31,711 nucleotides of DNA from PFJX01 sp037442845 (lineage in GTDB: Bacteria > Pseudomonadota > Gammaproteobacteria > Burkholderiales > Thiobacillaceae). The first letter of the stretch is position 1. The number at the start of each line of letters is the position of its first letter. The notes under the pieces are model-generated. The model was not told the origin of the DNA. It saw only the letters and a program-made list of their open reading frames with translations, and did no database searches. A program made the translations under genes and the position numbers. Of this stretch, positions 14,973-23,255 are shown in pieces. The stretch lies in assembly GCA_037442845.1 (NCBI GenBank), contig JBBIPL010000016.1, forward strand, positions 1-31,711. The letters are read 5' to 3'.

Positions 14973-17570
14973 TCAGCCCGCCTCGGCGATGAGCTTTCCA
15001 GCCTCGGCTTTCTGGGCGGCATCCCCCTCGTTGAGTACTTCCTGCAGGATTTCGCGGGCGCCTTCGCGGTCGCCCATTTCCAGATAGGCCCGGGCCAGAT
15101 CCAGCTTGGTGTTCACTTCCTCGCGCAATTCGGGGTCGATGCCGCCTTCGGCGGGCGCGGCCTCAGGCTCGGCTTCGGCGGCGGCGGCCGGAACTTCGTC
15201 GGGCAGCGCGGCCGGCTCGAAATCCATGGCCGGCTCCGGCGCGGCCGCGAATTCCTCGATGGCCGGCGCCTCGGCGATTTGCAGATCGAGATCGATGCCG
15301 GAAAGGTCCAGCACCGGCGCCTCCTCGGTCGGCGTCTCCGCTACCGGTGCCGGCATGCTCTCTTCCTCGACGGGGGTGGCCGTCAAGGCTTCCATCATGT
15401 CTTCCAGCGGCGTCGCGGCAAACGCCTCCTCAGCGGTTTCCAGGGCTGGCATGGACTCGGGCAAAGCGGCCTCGATCTGCGCGCCCAGGTCCGCGGCAAG
15501 GGGCTCCGCGAACGGCTCGATCGCCGGCGCGGCCTCCGCCTCGGAGGCGGGGGAGGTCAGCGGTTCCGCGTCCCAGCCCAGATCGGGCATGGAGGCGTCG
15601 GGCTCGACCGCCTTCGCGGCGGGCTCACGGACGAAATCCAGGGACAGATCGGCCGGAGCGGGCGCGGGCGCCGCTGCGGCGGCGGCGGCCGCGATGCCCG
15701 CCGCGCTGGCGGCAAGACCGACGGCGCCGAGAGCGGCCGGGGCCTCAGCCATGCCGCCCGCGCGATACAGCGGGTTGTCCGGGTCGATGGAACGCCCCAT
15801 CTCGGCGGCACGCTGCCAGACCGGGGTGTTCTGGCCGCCCAGGCCGGCGTACAGCTCGCTGGCGGCGTTCTCGAACAGCACCGTGTCCTTGCGCGCGGCG
15901 TAGATCTCCAGCAGTTTGAGGGCGATCTCGTGGCGGCCGGGATCCTTGCCAAGCGCCTCCTTGAGGATTTCCTCGGCCTGGGCATCGCGGCCGTAGGCCA
16001 TGTACACCTCGGCCTCGGCGATCGGGTCGACTTCATGGCTGTCGATCGCGCCCATGCCCAGCTTGCTGAAATCGGTCAGCAGCATGCTGCTTTCCGTCGC
16101 CACGCCGGCGGGCGGCGGTGCGGCGGGAGGATTGAAGACGACGTTGTTCTTGAATTCGCCGCCGGTCATGATGCTGTCTTCGAACTTGTTCAATCCCTGC
16201 TTGCGGCGGCTGCCGACCATCATCATCCACAGCAGGCCGGAGAGCAGCACGGCGGCGATGAGTCCACCGACATACAGCGGGTTGCCCAGGAAGGTCGACC
16301 ACCAGCTTGGCGCATCCGCTGGCGGCGCCAGCGCGGGGACCGGCGAGGGAGCCGGCGAAGCCGCCGCGGGAGCAACGGGAGCCTCCGCCGGGGTGGGGGC
16401 CGGCGCCGCGGGCGGTTCGACGGGGGCCGGGGTTGCCACGGGCGGCGGCGCCGCCTTGCCCGCCTCCTGGGCCTTGAGTTCCAGCATCTTCTGCAGGTCG
16501 CGCACACTGCGCTCGAGCTGGCCCACGCGGTCGTTGGCCTCCTGCAGGGCGCGGTCCTTGGCCAATATTTCCTCTTCCAGGGCGCGCAGGCGTTCCTGGG
16601 TTTTGGCGTCCGCCTTGCCCGTCGCGGTACCCGGCTCGCCCTTGGAAACGCTGAGGACATCCTGGGCGGGGGCCGGCGGGGTCGGCCGCGCCTCGGCCTG
16701 AGGCGTGATCTTGCCGGTGGCGGCGGGCACATCGGCCGGGGAGACGGCGCCGGCCGCCTCGGCCAACTGCCGACGATAGGCCTGCCAGTCCTGAACGTGG
16801 GCGCGGATGCTGCGTACCGCATCCCGCTGCGAGGTCGCCGTCAGCGTGCCGGCATCGGGCACATTGAGGACCTCCCCGCGTTTCAGGCGGTTCATGTTGT
16901 CGCCGCTGAACGCGCGCTTGTTGGCCTGATAGAGGCCCACCATCATCTGCTCGAGACTGACTTCCGTCGGTTTGACCTTTGCGGCGATGGCGCGCAGGGT
17001 TTCCCCGGACTTCACCGGACCATAGCGTTGCGGCGCTGGCGCAGCGGCGGCTTCGGCCTGAGCCGCGGGCTTCGGTTTCGGCGGCGCCTCGAAAGCGGGC
17101 TGCGGCTTCGCTTCGACGGGGCGCGCAGGCTCGGCGGCGGCCACCGCCTTGACCGCCTGGGCGGGCTTGGCGGCGCTGGGCGGATCGAGCAGGACGGTGT
17201 ATTCGCGGACGATGCGCCCGGAGCTCCAATTGAGTTCAACCAGCAGGTCGAGGAAGGGATCGGCGACGTTGGCGGAAGAGGTGATGCGCACGACGGGCTG
17301 TCCGTTGGCGCGCTGCTCCACCGTGAAACGCAGGTTGTTGAGGACCTCGCCGCGTTCGATGCGGGCCTGCCGGTAGGCCTCGAAGCCGGCCAGCTTGGCC
17401 GACAGGTCGGCCAGTTCCTCCTTGCTGACGGAGAGCAGTTCGATCTCCGCCATGAGGGGCTGTCCGAGAGCGGATTGAACCGTCAGCTTGCCCAGCCCGG
17501 CGGCGTTGGCGGCCCCCGACGCCAACAGCAGCGCCAATGCCAACTCACTGATTTTCATGGATTTTTTCAT
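14973..17570 (-). CDS. fimV: FimV-like pilus and polarity hub protein
   Basis: This encodes an 865-residue inner-membrane protein related to FimV/HubP, which organises the cell pole and supports type IV pilus function. In order it has a signal peptide (1-23, ending ANA), the conserved FimV domain starting GLGKLTVQSALGQPL, and a LysM peptidoglycan-binding domain at about 180-245. A coiled coil follows at about 320-370 (RLRALEEEILAKDRALQEA), then a Pro/Ala linker, one transmembrane helix at about 430-450, an acidic Ala-rich cytoplasmic region and a C-terminal TPR-like FimV motif (KLDLARAYLEMGDREGAREIL). The start ATG at 17570 has AGGCGATGAG upstream. The 120-base gap before it may hold its own promoter, but none is clear. 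Confidence 0.93.
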   Translation of the reverse strand: MKKSMKISELALALLLASGAANAAGLGKLTVQSALGQPLMAEIELLSVSKEELADLSAKLAGFEAYRQARIERGEVLNNLRFTVEQRANGQPVVRITSSANVADPFLDLLVELNWSSGRIVREYTVLLDPPSAAKPAQAVKAVAAAEPARPVEAKPQPAFEAPPKPKPAAQAEAAAAPAPQRYGPVKSGETLRAIAAKVKPTEVSLEQMMVGLYQANKRAFSGDNMNRLKRGEVLNVPDAGTLTATSQRDAVRSIRAHVQDWQAYRRQLAEAAGAVSPADVPAATGKITPQAEARPTPPAPAQDVLSVSKGEPGTATGKADAKTQERLRALEEEILAKDRALQEANDRVGQLERSVRDLQKMLELKAQEAGKAAPPPVATPAPVEPPAAPAPTPAEAPVAPAAASPAPSPVPALAPPADAPSWWSTFLGNPLYVGGLIAAVLLSGLLWMMMVGSRRKQGLNKFEDSIMTGGEFKNNVVFNPPAAPPPAGVATESSMLLTDFSKLGMGAIDSHEVDPIAEAEVYMAYGRDAQAEEILKEALGKDPGRHEIALKLLEIYAARKDTVLFENAASELYAGLGGQNTPVWQRAAEMGRSIDPDNPLYRAGGMAEAPAALGAVGLAASAAGIAAAAAAAAPAPAPADLSLDFVREPAAKAVEPDASMPDLGWDAEPLTSPASEAEAAPAIEPFAEPLAADLGAQIEAALPESMPALETAEEAFAATPLEDMMEALTATPVEEESMPAPVAETPTEEAPVLDLSGIDLDLQIAEAPAIEEFAAAPEPAMDFEPAALPDEVPAAAAEAEPEAAPAEGGIDPELREEVNTKLDLARAYLEMGDREGAREILQEVLNEGDAAQKAEAGKLIAEAG

Positions 17571-17690
17571 CTCATCGCCTTTATCGACTGAATTTGGCCG
17601 AGGAATACGTAAAAGTTTCCGTCCCTTGTCGGCAAGATGTCCTAATTCCTTAAATGTGTCATGAGCTTAGGCGCATATCCTGATGTCGCC

Positions 17691-18647
17691 TCACGTTAGC
17701 ATTGAAGTCGCGGGCTGATCAATCCAATTTTCCACGGCGGACACCAGCGCCCCCGCTTCCATCTGCAAGGGGTCGAACACCAGCCAGAAGCGAAAACGTC
17801 CGGCATCACCGCGTATGCGGCCGACAAACACGGCCTCGCTGCCCTGCGCGTCGGTCGCCGGAGTGGGTGTGGCGGCGGGCAGATCGGCCTCCATCAGGAC
17901 CAGATCATCCCTGTGGCGCAAGGCCGCGCGCAGGGCATGGGCATCCACCGCAGCGTCGGCGCGTACATGCAGTTGCGCCGCCGCGCCGAAAAACAGCGGC
18001 GCCCAGGCCACGCTGAACTCCACCGACGCGTCGTCCACGCGCCGGGCACAGGCGGCGCGCAGGCGATTCGCGTAGTCTTGCGGGCCGGTGGCTGCATCGT
18101 GCGGCAACAGATTGAAGGCGATGCGCAGGGGAAAAACCTCCGCATCCGGACTGTCCATGTTGAACAGGCCGCGCGACTGGGCGGCCAGCTCCTCGACCGC
18201 GTCCCGTCCCGCATAGGACACCGGCAGGGCGACGAAGGCGTCCGCCGACAGCGCACCGCCGAGCGCGGTGAGCGTGCGCAGCACACGCGCCACCGCCACC
18301 GCGGGAGCCGGATCGAGATCGTCGACCGTGCGAATCGGCATGGCCGGACAGCGGGCGCGCGCCGCCTCGACCCAGTGCGCGGCGCCGGGCGCGCGGCTGG
18401 CCGCCAGCAACGCCTGGGCGCGGCCGAAATCGAAGCCCTCGGCCGGCTCGCACGGCCACTCCTGGCCACGAAAGGTCACGCTGCTGTCGGCCTCTCCCAC
18501 GCTGAGGGCATACAGCCGCCCGACCGGCACCTTTCGCTCCTCCAGAATCCGCAGGATGGCGGCGCCGAGGGGATCATCGGCGCCGAGTAGCGCCAGGTCG
18601 AAAGCGGGCGCGCCGGCCTCCGGCCGGGCCGTGGATCGGGCCGCCAA
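17691..18647 (-). CDS. usg: Asd-like paralogue (usg family), catalytic Cys missing
   Basis: This encodes about 318 residues related to aspartate-semialdehyde dehydrogenase. The C-terminal dehydrogenase domain is recognisable in VSYAGRDAVEEL, GLFNMDSPDAEVFPLRIAFNLLPHD and a final FWLVFDPLQMEAGALVSAVENW. Where active enzymes have the NCS/NCT nucleophile, this protein reads VDDLDPAPAVAVARVL, so it should be inactive as a dehydrogenase. Usg homologues occupy the same place between asd and fimV in pseudomonads; their role is unclear. The start is taken as TTG at 18647, with GGAAG upstream and only one base after the asd stop codon; other in-frame starts lie inside asd. Confidence 0.82.
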   Translation of the reverse strand: MAARSTARPEAGAPAFDLALLGADDPLGAAILRILEERKVPVGRLYALSVGEADSSVTFRGQEWPCEPAEGFDFGRAQALLAASRAPGAAHWVEAARARCPAMPIRTVDDLDPAPAVAVARVLRTLTALGGALSADAFVALPVSYAGRDAVEELAAQSRGLFNMDSPDAEVFPLRIAFNLLPHDAATGPQDYANRLRAACARRVDDASVEFSVAWAPLFFGAAAQLHVRADAAVDAHALRAALRHRDDLVLMEADLPAATPTPATDAQGSEAVFVGRIRGDAGRFRFWLVFDPLQMEAGALVSAVENWIDQPATSMLT

Positions 18648-18648
18648 A

Positions 18649-19761
18649 TCAGGCTTCCAGCAGGATGCGCAGCATGCGGCGCAGCGGTTCGGCAGCACCC
18701 CAGAGGAGCTGGTCGCCGACGGTGAAGGCGGAGAGATAGTCCTTGCCCATGTTGAGCTTGCGCATGCGCCCCACCGGCACGGTCAAGGTGCCGGTTACGG
18801 CGGCCGGAGTGAGCTGCTGCATGGTGATCTGGCGGTCGTTGGGCACCACCTTCACCCAGGCGTTGTGCTCGGCGATGATGCCGTGGATCTCGTCCAGGGG
18901 CACGTCCCGGGTCATCTTGATGGTCAGCGCCTGGGAGTGGCAGCGCATGGCGCCGACGCGCACGCACAGACCGTCGATGGGAACCGGGTTATCGGCACGG
19001 CCGAGGATCTTGTTGGCCTCCACCTGGGCCTTCCACTCTTCCTTGGACTGCCCGGATTCGAGTTGCACGTCGATCCACGGGATCAGGCTCGCCGCCAGCG
19101 GCACCGGCCAGGCATTCAAGGGATAGCGCTCGGAATGCAGGAAGTCGGTGACCTTGCGGTCGATCTCCAGGATGGCGGAGGCCGGGTCGTCCAGCAGCGG
19201 CTTCACCTCGGCGTTCACCGCGCCCATCTGCTGCAGCAGTTCGCGCATGTTGCGGGCGCCGGCGCCGGAGGCCGCCTGGTAGGTCTGGGGGGCGATCCAC
19301 TCCACCAGCCCCTGGTCGAACAGGCCGCCGATGGCCATGAGCATCAGGGAGACGGTGCAGTTGCCGCCCACATAGGTCTTCACGCCGTTCTTCAGGCCGT
19401 CCTGGATGACGTGCTTGTTCACCGGGTCGAGGATGATGATGGCCTCGTCCCGCATGCGCAGGGCGGAGGCGGCGTCGATCCAGTAGCCGTTCCAGCCGGC
19501 GGCGCGCAGCTTGGGGTACACCTCCTTGGTGTAGTCGCCGCCCTGGCAGGTGATGATCACCTCCATGGCCTTCAGCTCGTCGATGCTGTTGGCGTCCTTG
19601 AGCGGCGGCACGTCCTTGCCGATGTCCGGGCCCTTGCCGCCGGGGTTGGAGGTGGTGAAGAACACTGGATCGATGGCATCGAAATCCCGTTCTTCCTTCA
19701 TGCGGCTCATGAGCACCGAGCCCACCATGCCGCGCCAACCGATCAGACCTACTCGTTTCAT
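18649..19761 (-). CDS. asd: Aspartate-semialdehyde dehydrogenase
   Basis: This encodes a 370-residue NADPH-dependent enzyme that reduces aspartyl phosphate to the semialdehyde, the branch point to lysine/diaminopimelate, threonine and methionine. GLIGWRGMVGSVL is the nucleotide-binding start. The nucleophile is Cys135 in GGNCTVSLM. TYQAASGAGARNM and VGAMRCHSQAL (active-site His) follow. It belongs to the E. coli-type Asd group by length and motifs. It lies downstream of leuB across a 121-base gap filled with inverted heptamer arrays, and the usg-like gene follows directly. Confidence 0.97.
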   Translation of the reverse strand: MKRVGLIGWRGMVGSVLMSRMKEERDFDAIDPVFFTTSNPGGKGPDIGKDVPPLKDANSIDELKAMEVIITCQGGDYTKEVYPKLRAAGWNGYWIDAASALRMRDEAIIILDPVNKHVIQDGLKNGVKTYVGGNCTVSLMLMAIGGLFDQGLVEWIAPQTYQAASGAGARNMRELLQQMGAVNAEVKPLLDDPASAILEIDRKVTDFLHSERYPLNAWPVPLAASLIPWIDVQLESGQSKEEWKAQVEANKILGRADNPVPIDGLCVRVGAMRCHSQALTIKMTRDVPLDEIHGIIAEHNAWVKVVPNDRQITMQQLTPAAVTGTLTVPVGRMRKLNMGKDYLSAFTVGDQLLWGAAEPLRRMLRILLEA

Positions 19762-19781
19762 TTGCTTTTCCTTGGTAAGGC

Positions 19782-19874
19782 GGGAAAAGGGAAACGGGAA
19801 ACGGGAAACGTGAAGACCGTCACATCCTGGACAGATCTGATCTTGCGTTTCCCGTTTCCCTTTTCCCGTTTCCC
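19782..19874. repeat. Inverted pair of GGGAAAC heptamer arrays
   Basis: Left arm 19782-19809 is GGGAAAA followed by three GGGAAAC units. Right arm 19847-19874 is the inverted form: GTTTCCC, GTTTCCC, TTTTCCC, GTTTCCC. The arms are complementary over about 29 bases with two mismatches and enclose a loop of about 36 bases. The structure fills most of the leuB-asd gap. No T-tract follows on the minus strand, so it is not a standard terminator, though such a stem could stall polymerase or protect the mRNA. A further GGGAAAC array lies inside aceE. Confidence 0.9.
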
Positions 19875-19882
19875 AAAGTCAA

Positions 19883-20944
19883 TCACATCGCCGCCGCCAC
19901 GGCGTCGCCCATCTCGCTGCACGACACCCGCTGGCAGCCCTCGGTCCAGATGTCGCCGGTGCGGTAACCCTGGGCGATCACCTGCTTCACCGCGTTGTCG
20001 ATGCGGTCGGCGGTGGCCTTGTCGTTGAAGGTGTACTTGAACATCATGGATACGGACAGGATAGTGGCCAACGGATTGGCCAGGTTCCTGCCGGCGATGT
20101 CCGGGGCGGAGCCGTGGATGGGCTCGTACATGCCCTTGTTGTGCTCGTCCAGGGACGCGGAGGGCAACATGCCGATGGAGCCGGACAGCATGGAGGCCTC
20201 GTCGGACAGGATGTCGCCGAAGATGTTGCCGGTGACGATGACGTCGAACTGCTTGGGATTGCGCACCAGCTGCATGGCGGCGTTGTCCACGTACATGGTG
20301 GAGAGTTCCACCTCCGGGTACTCCTTCGCCACCTCGGCCACCACTTCCTTCCACAGTTCGGAGCATTCGAGCACGTTGGCCTTTTCCACCGAGCACAGTT
20401 TTTTGGCACGCTTCATGGCGATGCCGAAGGCCACGTGAGCCACCCGGCGCACCTCGGCCTCGGAATAGATCATGGTATTGAAGCCCCAGCGCTGGCCGTC
20501 GCGCACCTCGATACCGCGCGGCTGGCCGAAATACACGTCGCCGGTGAGTTCCCGCACGATCATGATGTCCAGGCCGGACACCACTTCCGGCTTCAGGGTG
20601 GAGGCGGAGGCCAGTTCCGGATACAGCAGGGCCGGACGCAGGTTGGCGAACAGGTTGAGTTCCTTGCGGATGCGCAAGAGGCCCCGCTCCGGGCGCAGGG
20701 GCCGGTCCAGCCTGTCGTACTGGGGGCCGCCGACGGCGCCCAGCAACACCGCGTCGGCGGCCTTGGCCAGCTTCAGGGTGGCTTCGGGCAGCGGATCGCC
20801 GGCCGTGTCGTAGCCGGCGCCGCCGATGGCGGCTTCCTCGGTCTCGATCTTCATGCCCTCGCGCTGGAGCACGTCCAGCACCTTCATGGCCTGGGCGACG
20901 ATTTCCGTTCCGATGCCGTCACCCGGCAGTACAGCGATCTTCAT
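19883..20944 (-). CDS. leuB: 3-isopropylmalate dehydrogenase
   Basis: This encodes a 353-residue NAD-dependent enzyme that oxidises and decarboxylates 3-isopropylmalate in leucine synthesis. It begins MKIAVLPGDGIGTEIV. RELTGDVYFGQPRG and GNIFGDILSDEASMLSGSIGMLPSAS are family motifs, and HGSAPDIAGRNLANPLA is the NAD-binding signature. The start ATG at 20944 is fixed by the N-terminal motif; the same frame runs upstream through leuD as a shadow. It is 11 bases after leuD. Confidence 0.97.
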   Translation of the reverse strand: MKIAVLPGDGIGTEIVAQAMKVLDVLQREGMKIETEEAAIGGAGYDTAGDPLPEATLKLAKAADAVLLGAVGGPQYDRLDRPLRPERGLLRIRKELNLFANLRPALLYPELASASTLKPEVVSGLDIMIVRELTGDVYFGQPRGIEVRDGQRWGFNTMIYSEAEVRRVAHVAFGIAMKRAKKLCSVEKANVLECSELWKEVVAEVAKEYPEVELSTMYVDNAAMQLVRNPKQFDVIVTGNIFGDILSDEASMLSGSIGMLPSASLDEHNKGMYEPIHGSAPDIAGRNLANPLATILSVSMMFKYTFNDKATADRIDNAVKQVIAQGYRTGDIWTEGCQRVSCSEMGDAVAAAM

Positions 20945-20955
20945 GCAACTTCCTT

Positions 20956-21594
20956 TCAGGCGAACAGCCAGGGCGCCTCGTCTTTGCGGCGGGCTTCGTA
21001 GGCTTGGATCCGGTCGGTGAACTTGAGGGTCAGGCTGATGTCGTCCAGGCCGTTCAACAGGCGGTGCTTGCGCTCCGGGTCCACCTCGAAGGCGAAGGCT
21101 TCGCCGGACGGGGTGGTCACGGTCTGGGCGGCCAGATCCACGCTGAGTCTGTAGCCCTCGGCGGCGACGGTCTCCCGGAACAGCTGGTCGACCACGTCGG
21201 CCGCCAGGACGACGGGCAGCACGCCGTTCTTGAAGCAGTTGTTGAAAAAGATGTCGGCGAAGGACGGCGCGATGATGGCGCGCAAGCCATAGTCCTCCAG
21301 TGCCCATAGCGCGTGTTCGCGGGACGAGCCGCAGCCGAAGTTCTCCCGCGCCAGCAGCACCGAGGCGCCCTGGTAGCGGGCCTGGTTGAGCACGAAGTCC
21401 GGGTTCAGCGGCCGCTTGGAACAGTCCATGCCCGGCTCGCCGTGGTCCAGATAGCGCCACTCGTCGAAGGCGTAGGGGCCGAAACCGCTGCGCTTGATCG
21501 ACTTGAGAAATTGCTTGGGGATGATGGCGTCGGTATCCACGTTGGCGCGGTCCAGCGGCGCCACCAGCCCGTCGAGGCGGGTGAAGGGCTTCAT
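20956..21594 (-). CDS. leuD: 3-isopropylmalate dehydratase small subunit
   Basis: This encodes the 212-residue small subunit which with LeuC forms isopropylmalate isomerase. It begins MKPFTRLDGLVAPLDRANVDTDAIIPKQFLK. The substrate-specificity loop is LLARENFGCGSSREHALWAL. The start overlaps the stop of the small lipoprotein gene by four bases (ATGA), indicating translational coupling. Length and motifs are normal. Confidence 0.97.
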   Translation of the reverse strand: MKPFTRLDGLVAPLDRANVDTDAIIPKQFLKSIKRSGFGPYAFDEWRYLDHGEPGMDCSKRPLNPDFVLNQARYQGASVLLARENFGCGSSREHALWALEDYGLRAIIAPSFADIFFNNCFKNGVLPVVLAADVVDQLFRETVAAEGYRLSVDLAAQTVTTPSGEAFAFEVDPERKHRLLNGLDDISLTLKFTDRIQAYEARRKDEAPWLFA

Positions 21595-21749
21595 CGCGTG
21601 GACCTCTGGATCGCCTCGCCGGCTTTCTCCACGTCCTCGCCGATGCCGCGCAGGGTGTTGCAGCCGACCATCATGAACACCACGCCGATCGCCGCCGCCA
21701 GCACCAGCACCTTGATGGCCACCAGGCCGATGATTTTCTGCGGAGTCAT
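21591..21749 (-). CDS. Entericidin A/B-family small lipoprotein
   Basis: This encodes 52 residues. A hydrophobic signal (about 6-27) ends in a lipobox-like MMVGC, with Cys30 as the lipidation site. The mature part NTLRGIGEDVEKAGEAIQRS matches the entericidin pattern of an amphipathic helix. Entericidins are membrane lipoproteins linked to stress-induced lysis (EcnB) or its antidote (EcnA). Here the gene lies between leuC and leuD, with ATGA overlaps at both ends, so it must be translated as part of the leucine operon. Only one member is seen, so which role it has is open. Confidence 0.85.
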   Translation of the reverse strand: MTPQKIIGLVAIKVLVLAAAIGVVFMMVGCNTLRGIGEDVEKAGEAIQRSTR

Positions 21750-23182
21750 TGCCTCACCTCATTTGCCAATACTCGAATATCCACGAAATGTCCGAACACG
21801 GCCGCCGCCGCCGCCATGGCGGGGCTGACCAGATGCGTGCGGCCGCCCTGCCCCTGGCGGCCCTCGAAGTTTCGGTTCGAGGTGGAGGCGCAGCGCTCGC
21901 CGGGCTCCAGGCGGTCGGCGTTCATGGCCAGGCACATGGAACAGCCCGGATCGCGCCACTCGAAGCCGGCGGCGGTGAACAGCTTGTCCAGCCCCTCGGC
22001 CTCGGCCTGGGCCTTCACCAGACCGGAACCGGGCACCACCATGGCCAGTTTGACGTTGGCGGCCACCTTGCGGTTCTGTGAGACCGCCCAGTTCGCCACC
22101 TTGGCCGCCTCGCGCAGGTCCTCGATGCGGGAATTGGTGCAGGAACCGATGAACACCTTGTCCACGTCGATCTGGTCGATGGGGGTGTTGGGAGCCAGGC
22201 CCATGTAGGCCAGGGCGCGCTCCCAGTCGGATTTCTTCACGGCATTGGGCGCATGGGCCGGATCGGGCACGCGGCCGTCCACCGGCGCCACCATTTCCGG
22301 CGAAGTGCCCCAGGTGACCTGGGGTTTGATGGCGGCCGCGTCCAGTTCCACCACCGCGTCGAAGGCCGCGCCCGCATCGGACACCAGACTGCGCCACCAG
22401 GCGGCGGCCTGTTCGAATTGCTCGCCCTTGGGCGCATAGGGCCGGCCGCGCATGTATGCGACGGTCTTCTCGTCCACCGCCACCATGCCGGCGCGCGCGC
22501 CCGCCTCGATGGCCATGTTGCACAGGGTCATGCGGCCTTCCATGGACAGGTCGCGGATGGCCGAGCCGGCGAACTCCACCGCGTAGCCCGTGCCGCCGGC
22601 GGTGCCGATGCGGCCGATGATCGCCAGGGCGATGTCCTTGGCGGTGACGCCGAACTTCAGTGCGCCCTCCACCCGCACCTGCATGGTCCTGGCCTTCTTC
22701 TGCCACAGGCACTGCGTGGCCAGTACGTGCTCCACCTCGGAAGTGCCGATGCCGAAGGCCAGGGCGCCGAAGGCGCCGTGCGTGCTGGTGTGGGAATCGC
22801 CGCAGACGATGGTCATGCCCGGCTGGGTGAAGCCCTGCTCGGGCCCGATGACGTGGACGATGCCCTGGCGCGGGTCGTGCATGCCGAATTCGGTGATGCC
22901 GAACTCGGCGCAGTTGGCGTCCAGGGTCTCCACCTGGGTGCGGGAGACGGGGTCGGCGATACCCTTGTCCCGATCCGCGGTGGGAATGTTGTGGTCCGGC
23001 GTCGCCAGCAGCGAGGCCAGGCGCCAGGGCTTGCGGCCGTTCATCTTCATGCCCTCGAAGGCCTGCGGGCTGGTGACTTCGTGCACCAGTTGCCGGTCGA
23101 TGTAGAGCAGCGCGGTGCCGTCGGGCTCCACGTGCACCACGTGGCTGTCCCAGAGCTTGTCGAAAAGGGTGCGGGCGGACAT
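21746..23182 (-). CDS. leuC: 3-isopropylmalate dehydratase large subunit
   Basis: This encodes a 478-residue aconitase-family enzyme subunit that isomerises isopropylmalate in leucine synthesis. The [4Fe-4S] ligands are Cys348 (IGSCTNSRIEDL), Cys414 and Cys417 (DPGCSMCLAMN). CGDSHTSTHGAFGALAFGIGTSEVEHV is intact. The start is ATG at 23182 (MSARTLFDKLWD); the frame stays open upstream but without similarity. TAATAT at 23197-23202 on the minus strand could be a -10 element, but it lies too near the start for a normal leader and no -35 is evident. The gene may therefore also be read through from the MFS gene 73 bases upstream. Confidence 0.96.
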   Translation of the reverse strand: MSARTLFDKLWDSHVVHVEPDGTALLYIDRQLVHEVTSPQAFEGMKMNGRKPWRLASLLATPDHNIPTADRDKGIADPVSRTQVETLDANCAEFGITEFGMHDPRQGIVHVIGPEQGFTQPGMTIVCGDSHTSTHGAFGALAFGIGTSEVEHVLATQCLWQKKARTMQVRVEGALKFGVTAKDIALAIIGRIGTAGGTGYAVEFAGSAIRDLSMEGRMTLCNMAIEAGARAGMVAVDEKTVAYMRGRPYAPKGEQFEQAAAWWRSLVSDAGAAFDAVVELDAAAIKPQVTWGTSPEMVAPVDGRVPDPAHAPNAVKKSDWERALAYMGLAPNTPIDQIDVDKVFIGSCTNSRIEDLREAAKVANWAVSQNRKVAANVKLAMVVPGSGLVKAQAEAEGLDKLFTAAGFEWRDPGCSMCLAMNADRLEPGERCASTSNRNFEGRQGQGGRTHLVSPAMAAAAAVFGHFVDIRVLANEVRQ

Positions 23183-23255
23183 GCGTTCAGCGGGAAATAT
23201 TAGTAAGCGGTGAATTATGACACAGCGCCCGCGTGGCCGAGACCGAAGGCCGGAC

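Noticed and set aside
14703..17591. A 962-codon open frame antisense to fimV
   Set aside because: It mirrors the Ala/Pro/Glu-rich fimV sequence and reads as Gly/Arg/His repeats. FimV on the other strand has a signal peptide, LysM, TM and TPR parts.
19782..19874. Heptamer arrays considered as a CRISPR array
   Set aside because: Units are seven bases long and directly adjacent, with no spacers between repeats and no cas genes in the window.
19782..19874. Large leuB-asd hairpin considered as a Rho-independent terminator
   Set aside because: No T-tract follows the stem in the direction of transcription, and the loop of about 36 bases is unusually long.
19883..21460. A 525-codon reading of leuB continuing through leuD
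   Set aside because: LeuB begins MKIAVLPGDGIGTE at 20944. The preceding part is leuD read in the wrong frame.
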